64,000 bases of DNA from Pseudomonas sp. Choline-02u-1. GTDB taxonomy: Bacteria; Pseudomonadota; Gammaproteobacteria; Pseudomonadales; Pseudomonadaceae. Made by a program: the position numbers and the translations under genes. The notes below the pieces were generated by a model. It saw nothing but the letters and a program-made list of their open reading frames with translations. It was not told the DNA's origin and searched no databases. Location: assembly GCF_002836515.1 (NCBI RefSeq), contig NZ_PJBC01000062.1, forward strand, positions 121,109 through 185,108, written 5' to 3'. This document shows positions 8,558-17,270 of the stretch, in pieces (position 1 is the stretch's first letter; each line of letters starts with the position of its first letter).

Positions 8558-11257
8558 TTATTGCCAGCCAAACCGGCGGATGTAGAAACCTTTCACCGCC
8601 TGGGTCAGGGCCATGTACGCCAACAGAATCAGCGGCAAAAACACAAAATACAGCGACGGCAGCGCCTGCAGTTTGAAGGAATGCGCCAGCGGCCCCATCG
8701 GCAGGAAGATGCCGACCGCCATGATGATCGCGGTCATCACCATCAGCGGCATGGCTGCGCGGCTTTGCAGGAACGGAATCTTCGGCGTGCGGATCATGTG
8801 CACGATCAGGGTCTGGGTCAGCAACCCGACGACAAACCAGCCGGACTGGAACAGCGTCTGGTGATCCGGGGTGTTGGCGTCGAACACGTACCACATCAAG
8901 GCGAACGTCGTGATGTCGAAAATCGAACTGATCGGGCCAAAGAACAACATGAAGCGCCCGACGTCACCCGGCTGCCAGCGCTGCGGTTGTTTCAACATCT
9001 CCTCGTCGACGTTATCGAACGGAATGGCAATCTGCGAAATGTCGTAGAGCAGGTTCTGCATCAGCAGGTGCATCGGCAACATCGGCAGGAACGGGATGAA
9101 CGCACTGGCCACCAGCACCGAGAACACGTTGCCGAAATTGGAGCTGGCGGTCATCTTGATGTACTTGAGCATGTTGGCGAACGTGCGCCGCCCCTCGAGC
9201 ACGCCCTCCTCCAGCACCATCAGGCTTTTTTCGAGGAGGATGATGTCGGCCGCTTCCTTGGCGATGTCCACCGCGCTGTCGACGGAAATCCCGATATCGG
9301 CGGTGCGCAGCGCGGGCGCGTCGTTGATGCCATCGCCCATGAACCCGACCACATGGCCGTTGCCCTTGAGAATGCGCACGATGCGTTCCTTGTGCGAGGG
9401 GGTCAGTCTGGCGAAGACGTTGGTCATCTCGACCGCAACGGCCAGTTCGGCATCGCTCATGCGCTCAATGTCATTGCCCATCAGCAAGCCTTGCTGGGCG
9501 AGGCCGACTTCGCGGCAGATCTTCGCCGTGACCCGCTCGTTGTCACCGGTCAGTACCTTCACTGCCACGCCATGCTCGGCCAAGGCCTTGAGCGCTGGCG
9601 CGGTGCTTTCCTTCGGTGGATCGAGGAAAGCCACGTAACCGATCAGCGTCAGCTCCTGCTCATCCGCCAGGCTATAAACATCGCGTCCTTCGGGCATTGC
9701 GCGCGCGGCGACCGCCACCACACGCAGACCTTCGGCATTGAAAGCACCGGTTACCCGGCGAATCCGCGCCAGCAGTTCGTCGCTCAGCGCTTCATCGACA
9801 TCGCCATGGCGCACACGGCTGCACACCGCCAGCACCTCTTCCACCGCGCCTTTGCAGATCAGCCGATGTGGCTGACCGCGGCCCTCCACCACCACCGACA
9901 TGCGCCGGCGATTGAAGTCGAACGGGATCTCATCGACCTTGCGAAACGCACTGCCAACCTTCAGTTCGCGATGGATTTCAACGTGCTCGAGCACGGCAAC
10001 ATCCAGCAGGTTTTTCAGGCCGGTCTGGTAATAGCTGTTGAGGTAGGCGAGTTCCAGCACATCATCACAATCCTCACCCCAGACATCGACATTACGCGCC
10101 AGAAAGATTTTGTCCTGAGTCAGGGTGCCGGTCTTGTCGGTGCACAACACGTCCATGGCGCCGAAGTTCTGAATCGCGTCGAGGCGTTTGACGATGACCT
10201 TTTTACGCGACAGAAACACTGCGCCTTTGGCCAGGGTCGAGGTGACGATCATCGGCAGCATTTCCGGGGTCAGGCCCACGGCAATCGAGAGTGCGAACAG
10301 CAGCGCTTCGGTCCAGTCGCCCTTGGTGAAACCGTTGATGAACAGCACCAGCGGCGCCATGACGAACATGAACCGGATCAGCAGCCAGCTGACCTTGTTG
10401 ACGCCCTGCTGGAACGAGGTCACCGCACGGTCAGTCGCACCGACCCGTTTCGCCAGCGCACCGAAATAGGTGCTGTTGCCGGTGGTGAGAATCACCGCCA
10501 CCGCTGTACCGGACACTACGTTGGTACCCATGAACAGAATGTTGTCCATTTCCAGCGGGTTACGTGTGCCGCGATCAGCCTGATGGATGAATTTCTCCAC
10601 GGGCATCGATTCACCGGTCATTGCTGCCTGACTGACGAACAGATCCTTGGCGCTGAGCACGCGGCAATCGGCGGGAATCATGTCGCCAGCCGAAAGCACG
10701 ATCAGATCGCCCGGTACCAGCTGTTTGATCGGCAGTTCCCGGCGCGGCGCATTCCGGCGCAGCACGGTGGCGGTGTTGCTGACCATGGCCTTGAGCGCAT
10801 CGGCGGCCTGAGTGGATTTGCTTTCCTGCCAGAAGCGCAGCAGCGTCGACAGCACCACCATGGAGAAAATCACCACGGCAGCCTTGAGGTCCTCGGTCAG
10901 CCAGGAGATCACCGCAAGCAAGGTCAGCAGCAGGTTGAACGGGTTTTTGTAGCAGTGCCACAGATGGTTCCACCACGGCAACGGCTGCTCGTGTTCCACT
11001 TCGTTGAGGCCGTGTTGCGCGCGCAGTGCATCAGCCTCAACCTCGGTCAGCCCCTCGCCGTGGGTGCCCAGTGACAACAGCAACGCAGCGCTGTCTTCAT
11101 GGGCGGCAGCGACCAGCGTACTGGCCAGCGTCGGCGGCACTTCACGGCTGACTGTGGTGTCGTTGATCGAGTCCAGCAGCGCCAGACGACGCAAGTGCCG
11201 GCCGATATGGCGGCTGCGCAGAAAGCCTGCGAAAAATTCCTTGAGCGTGAGTTTCAT
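8558..11257 (-). CDS. mgtA: Magnesium-translocating P-type ATPase (P3B, MgtA/MgtB family)
   Basis: An 899-residue inner-membrane ATPase that imports Mg2+ at the cost of ATP. Family motifs are all present: TGES in the actuator domain, DKTGTLT with the phosphorylated Asp near residue 373, and GDGINDAPAL in the hinge. The hydrophobic segments are arranged as in P3B pumps, with an extended C-terminal membrane region. The length matches MgtA. The ATG at 11257 follows AGGGGA, whereas the longer frame of 20 codons has no support. A 637-base region without a gene, carrying a strong hairpin close to the start, lies upstream and could hold Mg2+-responsive leader control. Confidence 0.94.
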   Translation of the reverse strand: MKLTLKEFFAGFLRSRHIGRHLRRLALLDSINDTTVSREVPPTLASTLVAAAHEDSAALLLSLGTHGEGLTEVEADALRAQHGLNEVEHEQPLPWWNHLWHCYKNPFNLLLTLLAVISWLTEDLKAAVVIFSMVVLSTLLRFWQESKSTQAADALKAMVSNTATVLRRNAPRRELPIKQLVPGDLIVLSAGDMIPADCRVLSAKDLFVSQAAMTGESMPVEKFIHQADRGTRNPLEMDNILFMGTNVVSGTAVAVILTTGNSTYFGALAKRVGATDRAVTSFQQGVNKVSWLLIRFMFVMAPLVLFINGFTKGDWTEALLFALSIAVGLTPEMLPMIVTSTLAKGAVFLSRKKVIVKRLDAIQNFGAMDVLCTDKTGTLTQDKIFLARNVDVWGEDCDDVLELAYLNSYYQTGLKNLLDVAVLEHVEIHRELKVGSAFRKVDEIPFDFNRRRMSVVVEGRGQPHRLICKGAVEEVLAVCSRVRHGDVDEALSDELLARIRRVTGAFNAEGLRVVAVAARAMPEGRDVYSLADEQELTLIGYVAFLDPPKESTAPALKALAEHGVAVKVLTGDNERVTAKICREVGLAQQGLLMGNDIERMSDAELAVAVEMTNVFARLTPSHKERIVRILKGNGHVVGFMGDGINDAPALRTADIGISVDSAVDIAKEAADIILLEKSLMVLEEGVLEGRRTFANMLKYIKMTASSNFGNVFSVLVASAFIPFLPMLPMHLLMQNLLYDISQIAIPFDNVDEEMLKQPQRWQPGDVGRFMLFFGPISSIFDITTFALMWYVFDANTPDHQTLFQSGWFVVGLLTQTLIVHMIRTPKIPFLQSRAAMPLMVMTAIIMAVGIFLPMGPLAHSFKLQALPSLYFVFLPLILLAYMALTQAVKGFYIRRFGWQ

Positions 11258-11894
11258 GGCTGTGTCCCCTGTGGTCAGCCAGGAAACCGTCGAGCAGGTA
11301 CCGCCGCGCCTTGGCACCGGAAAAACCGGCGCGGCAAGGCGTGGCGCGCCGGTCGGGCACGACAGGCGTGTCGATAAGCTCTGATGACGACTGAGGTCGC
11401 CAGCACGCTTGGTTCAGTGTCGTTGAGAAGGACGTCGAGGCACGACCCGGAACTGGCCATGCACGGGATGCCGCTGCTCGCTGTTACGGCGAGACAACGG
11501 CAGAGAGAAAGGCTGCGCGTTATCTTGCCGAGAATCTGCCGGACATCGAGACCGGCCGACAACTGTCACTCGAACAAGTACCCACTGTGGGTCTCCGCAA
11601 TTGATGAAAACGCGCGCAGCTTACGCCCGCAGCGAAATGGCTGGAAGCGCTGCTTGAGGGGATGTGAGGGATGTTCAGGCAGGGTTCAGGATTCCCTCTG
11701 CGATCGTTCCCGCGCTCTGCGTGGGAATGCAGCCCGGGACGCTCCGCGTCCCTTCCAAAAGCCGAACGCGGAGCGTCCGTTGAGGCATTCCCACGCAGAG
11801 CGTGGGAATGATCTAAAACATTTTGCTCTGCCTTCACAGAACCATCGTGGGAGCGGGCTTGCCCGCGAAGGCGGTGTGTCAGGCGCCGCGGAAC
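11258..11894. other. 637-base intergenic region between mgtA and pvdA
   Basis: No convincing gene is seen on either strand. It holds the mgtA-proximal hairpin at 11303-11335, a REP/BIME-like inverted repeat at about 11704-11812 (arms CGCTCTGCGTGGGAATG and its inverse around GGGACGCTCCGCGTCCC), and the unit GTGGGAGCGGGCTTGCCCGC at about 11847-11866. The mgtA promoter presumably lies here on the minus strand; no -35/-10 could be fixed. Confidence 0.6.
11303..11335 (-). promoter_or_regulatory. Strong hairpin in the putative mgtA 5' leader
   Basis: A perfect 8-bp stem (GCCGCGCC/GGCGCGGC) contains a nested CCGG-AAAAA-CCGG hairpin and ends 45 bases upstream of the ATPase start codon. On the mRNA strand the loop is U-rich. 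The position suits an attenuator or structured leader, but the motif was not recognised as a known riboswitch class. Confidence 0.4.
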
Positions 11895-13232
11895 TCAGCT
11901 GGCAGTGGCCAACAACAAATCCGCCACCGAGCGGCTATGCCCGCGCTGCTTGCCATGCTCATACAGCGAGCCGGCAATTTCGTCGGCACGAATCGGCAGC
12001 ACCGACAGCAGCGTGTCGCTCAGGCCATGACTGGCCTGGCAGAAGCCCTGCATATAAATGCCGGCCTTGCAGCGTTCATCAGTGATCAGTTTGTAATTGC
12101 GATCGACTTCGAACTCACCGAGGTATTCCTCCAGCGGCGCGAGCAGTTTGCGGTGCATCTGCCGCTCGTAACCGGTAGCGAGCACCACGGCGTCATAGAT
12201 TCGCACCGTGACTTCACAGGTGGCGTTGTTGCGCACTGCCAGCTCGATACCGTTTGCCGTGGCCGTGGCACTTTCGACGGTGGTCAGGGTGCGGAAGGCA
12301 TGACGGGCAATTCCGGAAACCTTCTGCCGATAGAAGATGCCGTAGATGCGTTCGATCAAGTCGATGTCGACCACCGAATAGTTGGTGTTGTGGTACTCGT
12401 TGACCAACCGCTCGCGCTCGACGCTGTTCTGCTGGAACACCAGGTCGGTGAACTCCGGCGAGAACACTTCGTTGACGAACGGGCTGTCGTCCGCAGGCTT
12501 CAACGCCGAGCCGCGCAGGATCATGTCGACCTGCACCGACGGGAATGAATCGTTGAGATCGATAAAAGCTTCCGCCGCGCTCTGCCCGCCACCGATGATC
12601 GCAATGCTCATCGGCTGATTGTTCACGCACGGCTGCCTGGCCATTTGCGACAGGTATTGCGAATGGTGGAATACCCGGTGATCGCCCTTCAGTGCTTTGA
12701 ACGCCTCCGGAATGCGCGGTGTGCCGCCAGCGCTGACCACCACCGAACGCGTGGTACGCACGAATTGCTGGCCGTCGCTGCCCCGGGAAATAACCCGCAA
12801 GGCTTCGACCTGCTGGTTGTGCAATACCGGTTCGATGAACTGCACTTCTTCGCCATAACGGCTCTGTGCGGTGAACTGCCCGGCCACCCAGCGCAGGTAG
12901 TCGTTGTACTCCATGCGGCATGGATAAAAGGTGCCGAGGTTGATGAAATCGACCAGACGCCCGTGGTGCTTGAGGTAGTTGACGAACGAGTAAGGGCTGG
13001 TCGGATTGCGCAGGGTCACCAGGTCCTTGAGGAAGGAAATCTGCAACTCGCTCTGCGTCGACAACGTGTTGCCGTGCCAGCTGTAAGTGGCCTGCTTGTC
13101 GAGAAACAGCACATCCAGTTCGCCCTGGGTCGCGCCGCGTTCTTGCAAAGCGATGGCCAGTGCCAGGTTCGAAGGGCCGAAACCGACGCCGATCAGGTCG
13201 TGAACGATGGGCGATGCAATTGCCTGTGTCAT
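11895..13232 (-). CDS. pvdA: L-ornithine N5-monooxygenase PvdA
   Basis: A 445-residue flavin monooxygenase that hydroxylates the side-chain amine of L-ornithine with NADPH and O2, giving the N5-hydroxyornithine used in hydroxamate pyoverdines. It has the FAD site GVGFGPSNLALA near the N-terminus, the NADPH site IIGGGQSAAE in the middle and the C-terminal LATGYER. It closely matches the remembered P. aeruginosa PvdA throughout, including its start (MTQA..VHDLIG), so the 48-codon upstream extension is rejected. A PvdS-type IS box lies about 100 bases upstream. It supplies the substrate for the third adenylation domain of the last NRPS in this window. Confidence 0.97.
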   Translation of the reverse strand: MTQAIASPIVHDLIGVGFGPSNLALAIALQERGATQGELDVLFLDKQATYSWHGNTLSTQSELQISFLKDLVTLRNPTSPYSFVNYLKHHGRLVDFINLGTFYPCRMEYNDYLRWVAGQFTAQSRYGEEVQFIEPVLHNQQVEALRVISRGSDGQQFVRTTRSVVVSAGGTPRIPEAFKALKGDHRVFHHSQYLSQMARQPCVNNQPMSIAIIGGGQSAAEAFIDLNDSFPSVQVDMILRGSALKPADDSPFVNEVFSPEFTDLVFQQNSVERERLVNEYHNTNYSVVDIDLIERIYGIFYRQKVSGIARHAFRTLTTVESATATANGIELAVRNNATCEVTVRIYDAVVLATGYERQMHRKLLAPLEEYLGEFEVDRNYKLITDERCKAGIYMQGFCQASHGLSDTLLSVLPIRADEIAGSLYEHGKQRGHSRSVADLLLATAS

Positions 13233-13330
13233 TTCCAGTGTCCTCTGGATGAACCCCTCAACGCGGGGAAATAAAGCCTGGGTGGCCTGACCGGCCTGAA
13301 TCAGGTCAGCAGGTCGTCTGTTGAGTAGGA

Positions 13331-13354
13331 ACGAGGACGATGAAAGGAAATTTA
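13331..13354 (-). promoter_or_regulatory. PvdS iron-starvation box (TAAAT-N16-CGT) for pvdA
   Basis: An exact match on the minus strand: TAAAT, 16 bases, CGT. It lies between the fpvI stop codon and pvdA, so pvdA has its own PvdS promoter although fpvI is codirectional. This element is the established -35/-10 of the ECF sigma factor PvdS. Confidence 0.88.
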
Positions 13355-13365
13355 ACCGGCGCGGA

Positions 13366-13848
13366 TCACTGGCCATCCCATTGCTGGATGCGCAAGCGGC
13401 AATGTTTCATGGCGTTGACGATGTGTTTTTCCACCAGCGCCCGGGAGATGCCGAGGGTCTGGGCGATTTCCGGATGGGACATTCCTTCGATCTTGCGCAG
13501 CAGAAAACTGTCGCGGCACAGCGGCGGCAGCTCGGCCAGTGCGCGCTGGAGCATTTCCAGGCGCTGGCCGTGATCAAGGGTGCCGTGGGGTGACGGGGTG
13601 AAATAGCGCTCCTCGTTATCGAGCACGTCCAGCGATTCGACCTGACGCAGCGCATTGCGGCGGTGGTCGTCAATGACCAGGTTCAACGCGGTGCGATAGA
13701 GGAAGGCGCGGGGTTGTTCGATCGGGACTTCGCTGGAGCGCTCCAGCACGCGTACGTAGGCGTCATGCACCACATCCTCGGCGACCTGACGGTTGCCCAG
13801 TCTGGCGTTGAGGAAACACACCAGCTCACGATAGTAGTTCTCCAACAT
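13366..13848 (-). CDS. fpvI: FpvI-type ECF sigma factor (FecI subfamily)
   Basis: A 160-residue ECF sigma factor. Region 2 begins LENYYRELVCFLNARLGN and region 4 ends LVEKHIVNAMKHCR, the signature of FecI/FpvI-type iron sigmas and unlike PvdS. In P. aeruginosa, FpvI directs transcription of the pyoverdine receptor gene fpvA after ferri-pyoverdine signalling through FpvA and the anti-sigma FpvR. An in-frame GTG at 13890 would add 14 residues; the internal ATG was chosen because it begins the conserved domain, though its GGGAG site is very close. A Fur-like site lies upstream and no IS box was found, so iron control is probably direct through Fur. FpvR is not in the window. Confidence 0.9.
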   Translation of the reverse strand: MLENYYRELVCFLNARLGNRQVAEDVVHDAYVRVLERSSEVPIEQPRAFLYRTALNLVIDDHRRNALRQVESLDVLDNEERYFTPSPHGTLDHGQRLEMLQRALAELPPLCRDSFLLRKIEGMSHPEIAQTLGISRALVEKHIVNAMKHCRLRIQQWDGQ

Positions 13849-13947
13849 GACTCCCGACCGCATCGATGCCGTTTCTGTCCTTGAGCGCACTGATCAGACC
13901 TGCGAATGACGCAGTAGCAAGATAGTGGCAACTTGAGGTGCGTAATT

Positions 13948-13966
13948 TATAGTAATTCTCATATAG
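13948..13966 (-). promoter_or_regulatory. Fur-box-like site upstream of fpvI
   Basis: Read on the minus strand, CTATATGAGAATTACTATA resembles the Pseudomonas Fur consensus (GATAATGAGAATCATTATC-like). It lies about 100 bases upstream of the fpvI start in the fpvI/pvdR divergent region. Confidence 0.6.
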
Positions 13967-14039
13967 ATTTAAAGAGCTGATTCCATATACCGGACAAATA
14001 GTGGTGGCCCGGCGTGCAACAGCTCGATGTGTGTGCGGC

Positions 14040-14063
14040 TAAATTCCGTGGCGCATGCCTCGT
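14040..14063 (+). promoter_or_regulatory. PvdS iron-starvation box (TAAAT-N16-CGT) for pvdRT-opmQ
   Basis: An exact TAAAT, 16 bases, CGT on the plus strand, ending 65 bases before the pvdR ATG. A longer reading frame for pvdR would begin upstream of this promoter, which supports the later start. Confidence 0.88.
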
Positions 14064-14128
14064 TTACAGGACAGCCCCTGTGTCTGTCGTGCCTTGCGAC
14101 GGGCCGCAACCACTGGCCGGAACCCTGC

Positions 14129-15292
14129 ATGAATCGTCCCCGCCCCGCCCGTCGCGCGCTGTTCGCCGCCCTTTGTCTGATTCCCGTGATCGCTGTTGCT
14201 GCCTGGCAAGTGTTGCCACCGGGTCGCGACGCCGTTGCCACTGTGCAGGTCAGCCGCGGCGATATCGAAAACAGCGTGACAGCACTCGGCACCTTGCAGC
14301 CGCGCCGCTATGTGGATGTCGGCGCACAGGCTTCGGGGCAGATTCAGAAGATTCACGTCGAGGCCGGCGATACGGTCAAGGAAGGCCAGTTGCTGGTGGA
14401 AATCGACCCGTCGACACAGAAAGCCAAGCTCGATGCCGGGCGCTTTTCCATCGAAAACCTCAAGGCGCAGTTGCAGGAGCAACGTGCCCAGCACGATCTG
14501 GCGCAGCAGAAATACCAGCGCCAGCAGAAACTCGCCGCCGGTGGCGCCACCCGCGAAGAAGACGTGCAGACCGCCCGCGCCGAGGTTCGCGCAACCCAAG
14601 CGCGCATCGACATGTTCCAGGCGCAGATCCGTCAGGCCCAGGCCAGCCTGCGCAGCGACGAAGCGGAGCTCGGTTACACGCGCATCTATGCGTCAATGAG
14701 CGGGACCGTGGTCGCCGTCGGTGCGCGCGAAGGCCAGACCCTCAACGCGCAACAACAGACCCCGCTGATCCTGCGCATTGCCCGGCTGTCGCCGATGACG
14801 GTGTGGGCCGAGGTTTCAGAGGCCGACATCGGCCACGTCAAACCCGGCATGACTGCCTACTTCACCACCCTCAGCGGCGGCACCCGGCGCTGGAGCAGCA
14901 CCGTGCGGCAGATTTTGCCGGTGCCGCCGCGCCCGCTCGAGCAAAATCAGGGCGGCAGTCCCACCGGTGGTCGCAGCGGCAGCGAACGGGTGGTGTTGTA
15001 CACCGTGCTGCTTGATGTCGATAACGCCGATCACAGCCTGATGACCGACATGACCGCCCAGGTGTTCTTCGTCGCCGAACAGGCGCAAGACACCCTGACC
15101 GTGCCGACTGCTGCCCTGCAACCGGGCTCGCGTCCGCAGTGGCAGCGGGCGCAGATCGTCGCCGCCAACGGTGATATTCAGGCGCGGGACGTACGCACCG
15201 GTATCAGCGACCGCCTGCGCACCCAGGTGCTGGAAGGTCTGGCCGAGGGCGAGCATATTCTCAGCGCGCCGGCCAGCGGTCACGGAGGCTGA
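14129..15292 (+). CDS. pvdR: PvdR, MacA-like periplasmic adaptor of the pyoverdine efflux pump
   Basis: A 387-residue membrane-fusion protein. An N-terminal hydrophobic anchor (about residues 10-30) is followed by a lipoyl-type half (ENSVTALGTLQPRRYVDVGAQASGQ written in part: VGAQASGQI), a coiled-coil hairpin at about 95-190 rich in Gln and Ala, and beta-barrel domains. PvdR links the PvdT ABC transporter to OpmQ; the pump secretes and recycles pyoverdine from the periplasm. The stop codon abuts the pvdT start (TGAATG). The start at 14129 lies downstream of the IS box and before the membrane anchor. Confidence 0.93.
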   Translation: MNRPRPARRALFAALCLIPVIAVAAWQVLPPGRDAVATVQVSRGDIENSVTALGTLQPRRYVDVGAQASGQIQKIHVEAGDTVKEGQLLVEIDPSTQKAKLDAGRFSIENLKAQLQEQRAQHDLAQQKYQRQQKLAAGGATREEDVQTARAEVRATQARIDMFQAQIRQAQASLRSDEAELGYTRIYASMSGTVVAVGAREGQTLNAQQQTPLILRIARLSPMTVWAEVSEADIGHVKPGMTAYFTTLSGGTRRWSSTVRQILPVPPRPLEQNQGGSPTGGRSGSERVVLYTVLLDVDNADHSLMTDMTAQVFFVAEQAQDTLTVPTAALQPGSRPQWQRAQIVAANGDIQARDVRTGISDRLRTQVLEGLAEGEHILSAPASGHGG

Positions 15293-17263
15293 ATGCACAC
15301 GCCCCTGATCGACCTGCGGCAGATCCGCAAAGCCTACGGCGGTGATGACAGCCCGCTGGTGGAAGTGCTGCGCGGGATCGATCTGTCGATCCACGCCGGC
15401 GAGTTCGTCGCCATCGTCGGCGCCTCCGGTTCGGGCAAATCGACGCTGATGAACATTCTTGGTTGCCTCGACCGCCCCACCAGCGGCGAGTATCTGTTCG
15501 CCGGGGAAAATGTCGCGCAGCTGGACAGCGATGAATTGGCCTGGCTGCGCCGCGAAGCGTTCGGTTTTGTCTTTCAGGGCTACCACCTGATCCCCTCCGG
15601 CTCAGCCCAGGAAAATGTCGAGATGCCGGCCATCTACGCCGGCACCCCGGCCGCCGAGCGGCATGCCCGCGCCTTGGCGCTGCTGCAACGTCTTGGGCTC
15701 GGCACTCGCACCGGCAACCGTCCGCATCAACTTTCCGGCGGTCAGCAACAGCGGGTGTCGATTGCCCGCGCGCTGATGAACGGCGGCCACATCATCCTCG
15801 CCGACGAACCCACCGGCGCCCTCGACAGCCACAGCGGCGCCGAGGTCATGACCCTGCTTGACGAACTCGCCGATCAGGGCCACGTGGTGATCCTCATCAC
15901 CCACGACCGGGAAGTGGCGCAGCGAGCCAAACGCATCATCGAAATCCGCGACGGTCTGATCATCAGTGACAGCGCCGAGCAGGCCTGCGCGCCGCCTGTG
16001 GTCAATCCCGGCGCGTTGCAAGCGGTTGATCTGCGCCAGCGCCTGAACAACGGCAGCAGCCAGACCGGCGCCTGGAAAGGTGAATTGATCGACGCCGTGC
16101 AAGCGGCGTGGCGAGTGATGTGGATCAACCGCTTCCGCACGGCGCTGACGCTGCTGGGCATCATCATTGGCGTGGCGTCAGTGGTGGTCATGCTCGCCGT
16201 CGGCGAAGGCAGCAAGCGTCAGGTCATGGCGCAAATGGGCGCGTTCGGTTCCAACATCATCTACCTCAGCGGCTCGGCGCCGAACCCGCGTACGCCGGAG
16301 GGCATCATCACCCTCGACGACGTTGCCGAACTGTCCGCCCTGCCCCAGGTGGAACGGATCATGCCGGTCAACGGCTCGACCGCCGGTGTGCGGTTTGGCA
16401 ACGCCGACCACAGCAGTTACGTCGGCGGCAACGACACCAACTTCCCCGTGATCTTCAATTGGCCGGTGACCCAGGGCAGCTACTTCACCCAGGCCGACGA
16501 GGACAGCGCCGCCGCTGTCGCGGTAATCGGCACCAAGGTTCGCGACAAATTGCTCAAGGATGTCGCCGACCCGATCGGTCAATACATCCTCATCGAAAAC
16601 GTGCCGTTCCAGATCCTTGGCGTGCTCGCCGAAAAAGGCGCCAGCTCCGGCGACTCCGACAGCGACAACCGCATCGCCGTGCCCTATTCGGCGGCGAGCA
16701 TGCGCCTGTTCGGCAGTCGCAACCCGCAATACGTGGTGATCGCGGCCAAGGATGCGCGCAAGGTCAAGGACGCCGAACAGGCCATCGAACAGGCAATGCT
16801 GCGTCGGCACCACGGCAAGAAGGATTTCGAGCTGACCAACAATGCCGCGATGATCCAGGCCGAAGCGCGCACGCAAGGCACGCTGTCGCTGATGCTGGGG
16901 GCGATTGCGGCGATTTCCCTGCTGGTCGGCGGTATCGGCGTGATGAACATCATGCTCATGACCGTGCGTGAGCGCACCCGCGAGATCGGTATTCGCATGG
17001 CCACCGGCGCACGGCAGCGCGACATCCTGCGCCAGTTTCTCACTGAAGCGCTGATGCTGTCGGTGGTCGGCGGTATCGCCGGAATCGGCCTGGCGCTGCT
17101 GGTTGGCGGCGTGTTGTTGCTCAGCGGCGTGGCGATCGCCTTTCAAGCGCTGGCAGTGGTCGGCGCGTTTGCCTGTGCGCTGGTCACCGGTGTCATTTTC
17201 GGCTTCATGCCGGCCCGCAAAGCTGCCCGGCTCGACCCGGTCACGGCCCTTACCAGTGAATGA
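15293..17263 (+). CDS. pvdT: PvdT, MacB-like ABC transporter of the pyoverdine efflux pump
   Basis: A 656-residue MacB-family ABC protein. The N-terminal ATPase has GASGSGKST near residue 44, LSGGQQQRVSIARAL and the Walker B ILADEPTGAL. The C-terminal half has one membrane segment near 285, a large periplasmic MacB domain, and three more segments after the conserved GGIGVMNIMLMTV. It works with PvdR and OpmQ to export pyoverdine. It starts immediately after the pvdR stop codon and is followed eight bases later by opmQ, so the three form an operon under the IS box at 14040. Confidence 0.94.
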   Translation: MHTPLIDLRQIRKAYGGDDSPLVEVLRGIDLSIHAGEFVAIVGASGSGKSTLMNILGCLDRPTSGEYLFAGENVAQLDSDELAWLRREAFGFVFQGYHLIPSGSAQENVEMPAIYAGTPAAERHARALALLQRLGLGTRTGNRPHQLSGGQQQRVSIARALMNGGHIILADEPTGALDSHSGAEVMTLLDELADQGHVVILITHDREVAQRAKRIIEIRDGLIISDSAEQACAPPVVNPGALQAVDLRQRLNNGSSQTGAWKGELIDAVQAAWRVMWINRFRTALTLLGIIIGVASVVVMLAVGEGSKRQVMAQMGAFGSNIIYLSGSAPNPRTPEGIITLDDVAELSALPQVERIMPVNGSTAGVRFGNADHSSYVGGNDTNFPVIFNWPVTQGSYFTQADEDSAAAVAVIGTKVRDKLLKDVADPIGQYILIENVPFQILGVLAEKGASSGDSDSDNRIAVPYSAASMRLFGSRNPQYVVIAAKDARKVKDAEQAIEQAMLRRHHGKKDFELTNNAAMIQAEARTQGTLSLMLGAIAAISLLVGGIGVMNIMLMTVRERTREIGIRMATGARQRDILRQFLTEALMLSVVGGIAGIGLALLVGGVLLLSGVAIAFQALAVVGAFACALVTGVIFGFMPARKAARLDPVTALTSE

Positions 17264-17270
17264 TCGATCT

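Noticed and set aside
8456..11074. 872-codon plus-strand frame opposite the Mg2+ ATPase gene
   Set aside because: An antisense shadow; the minus-strand frame has every P-type ATPase motif and a ribosome binding site.
11258..11562. Minus-strand frame upstream of mgtA as an MgtL-like leader peptide
   Set aside because: It overlaps the mgtA start with no ribosome binding site and lacks a clear proline or acidic leader pattern.
13366..13848. Sigma factor as PvdS
   Set aside because: The region 2 and 4 sequences (LENYYRELVCFL, LVEKHIVNAMKHCR) are of the FecI/FpvI type and it is shorter than PvdS; PvdS must be encoded elsewhere.
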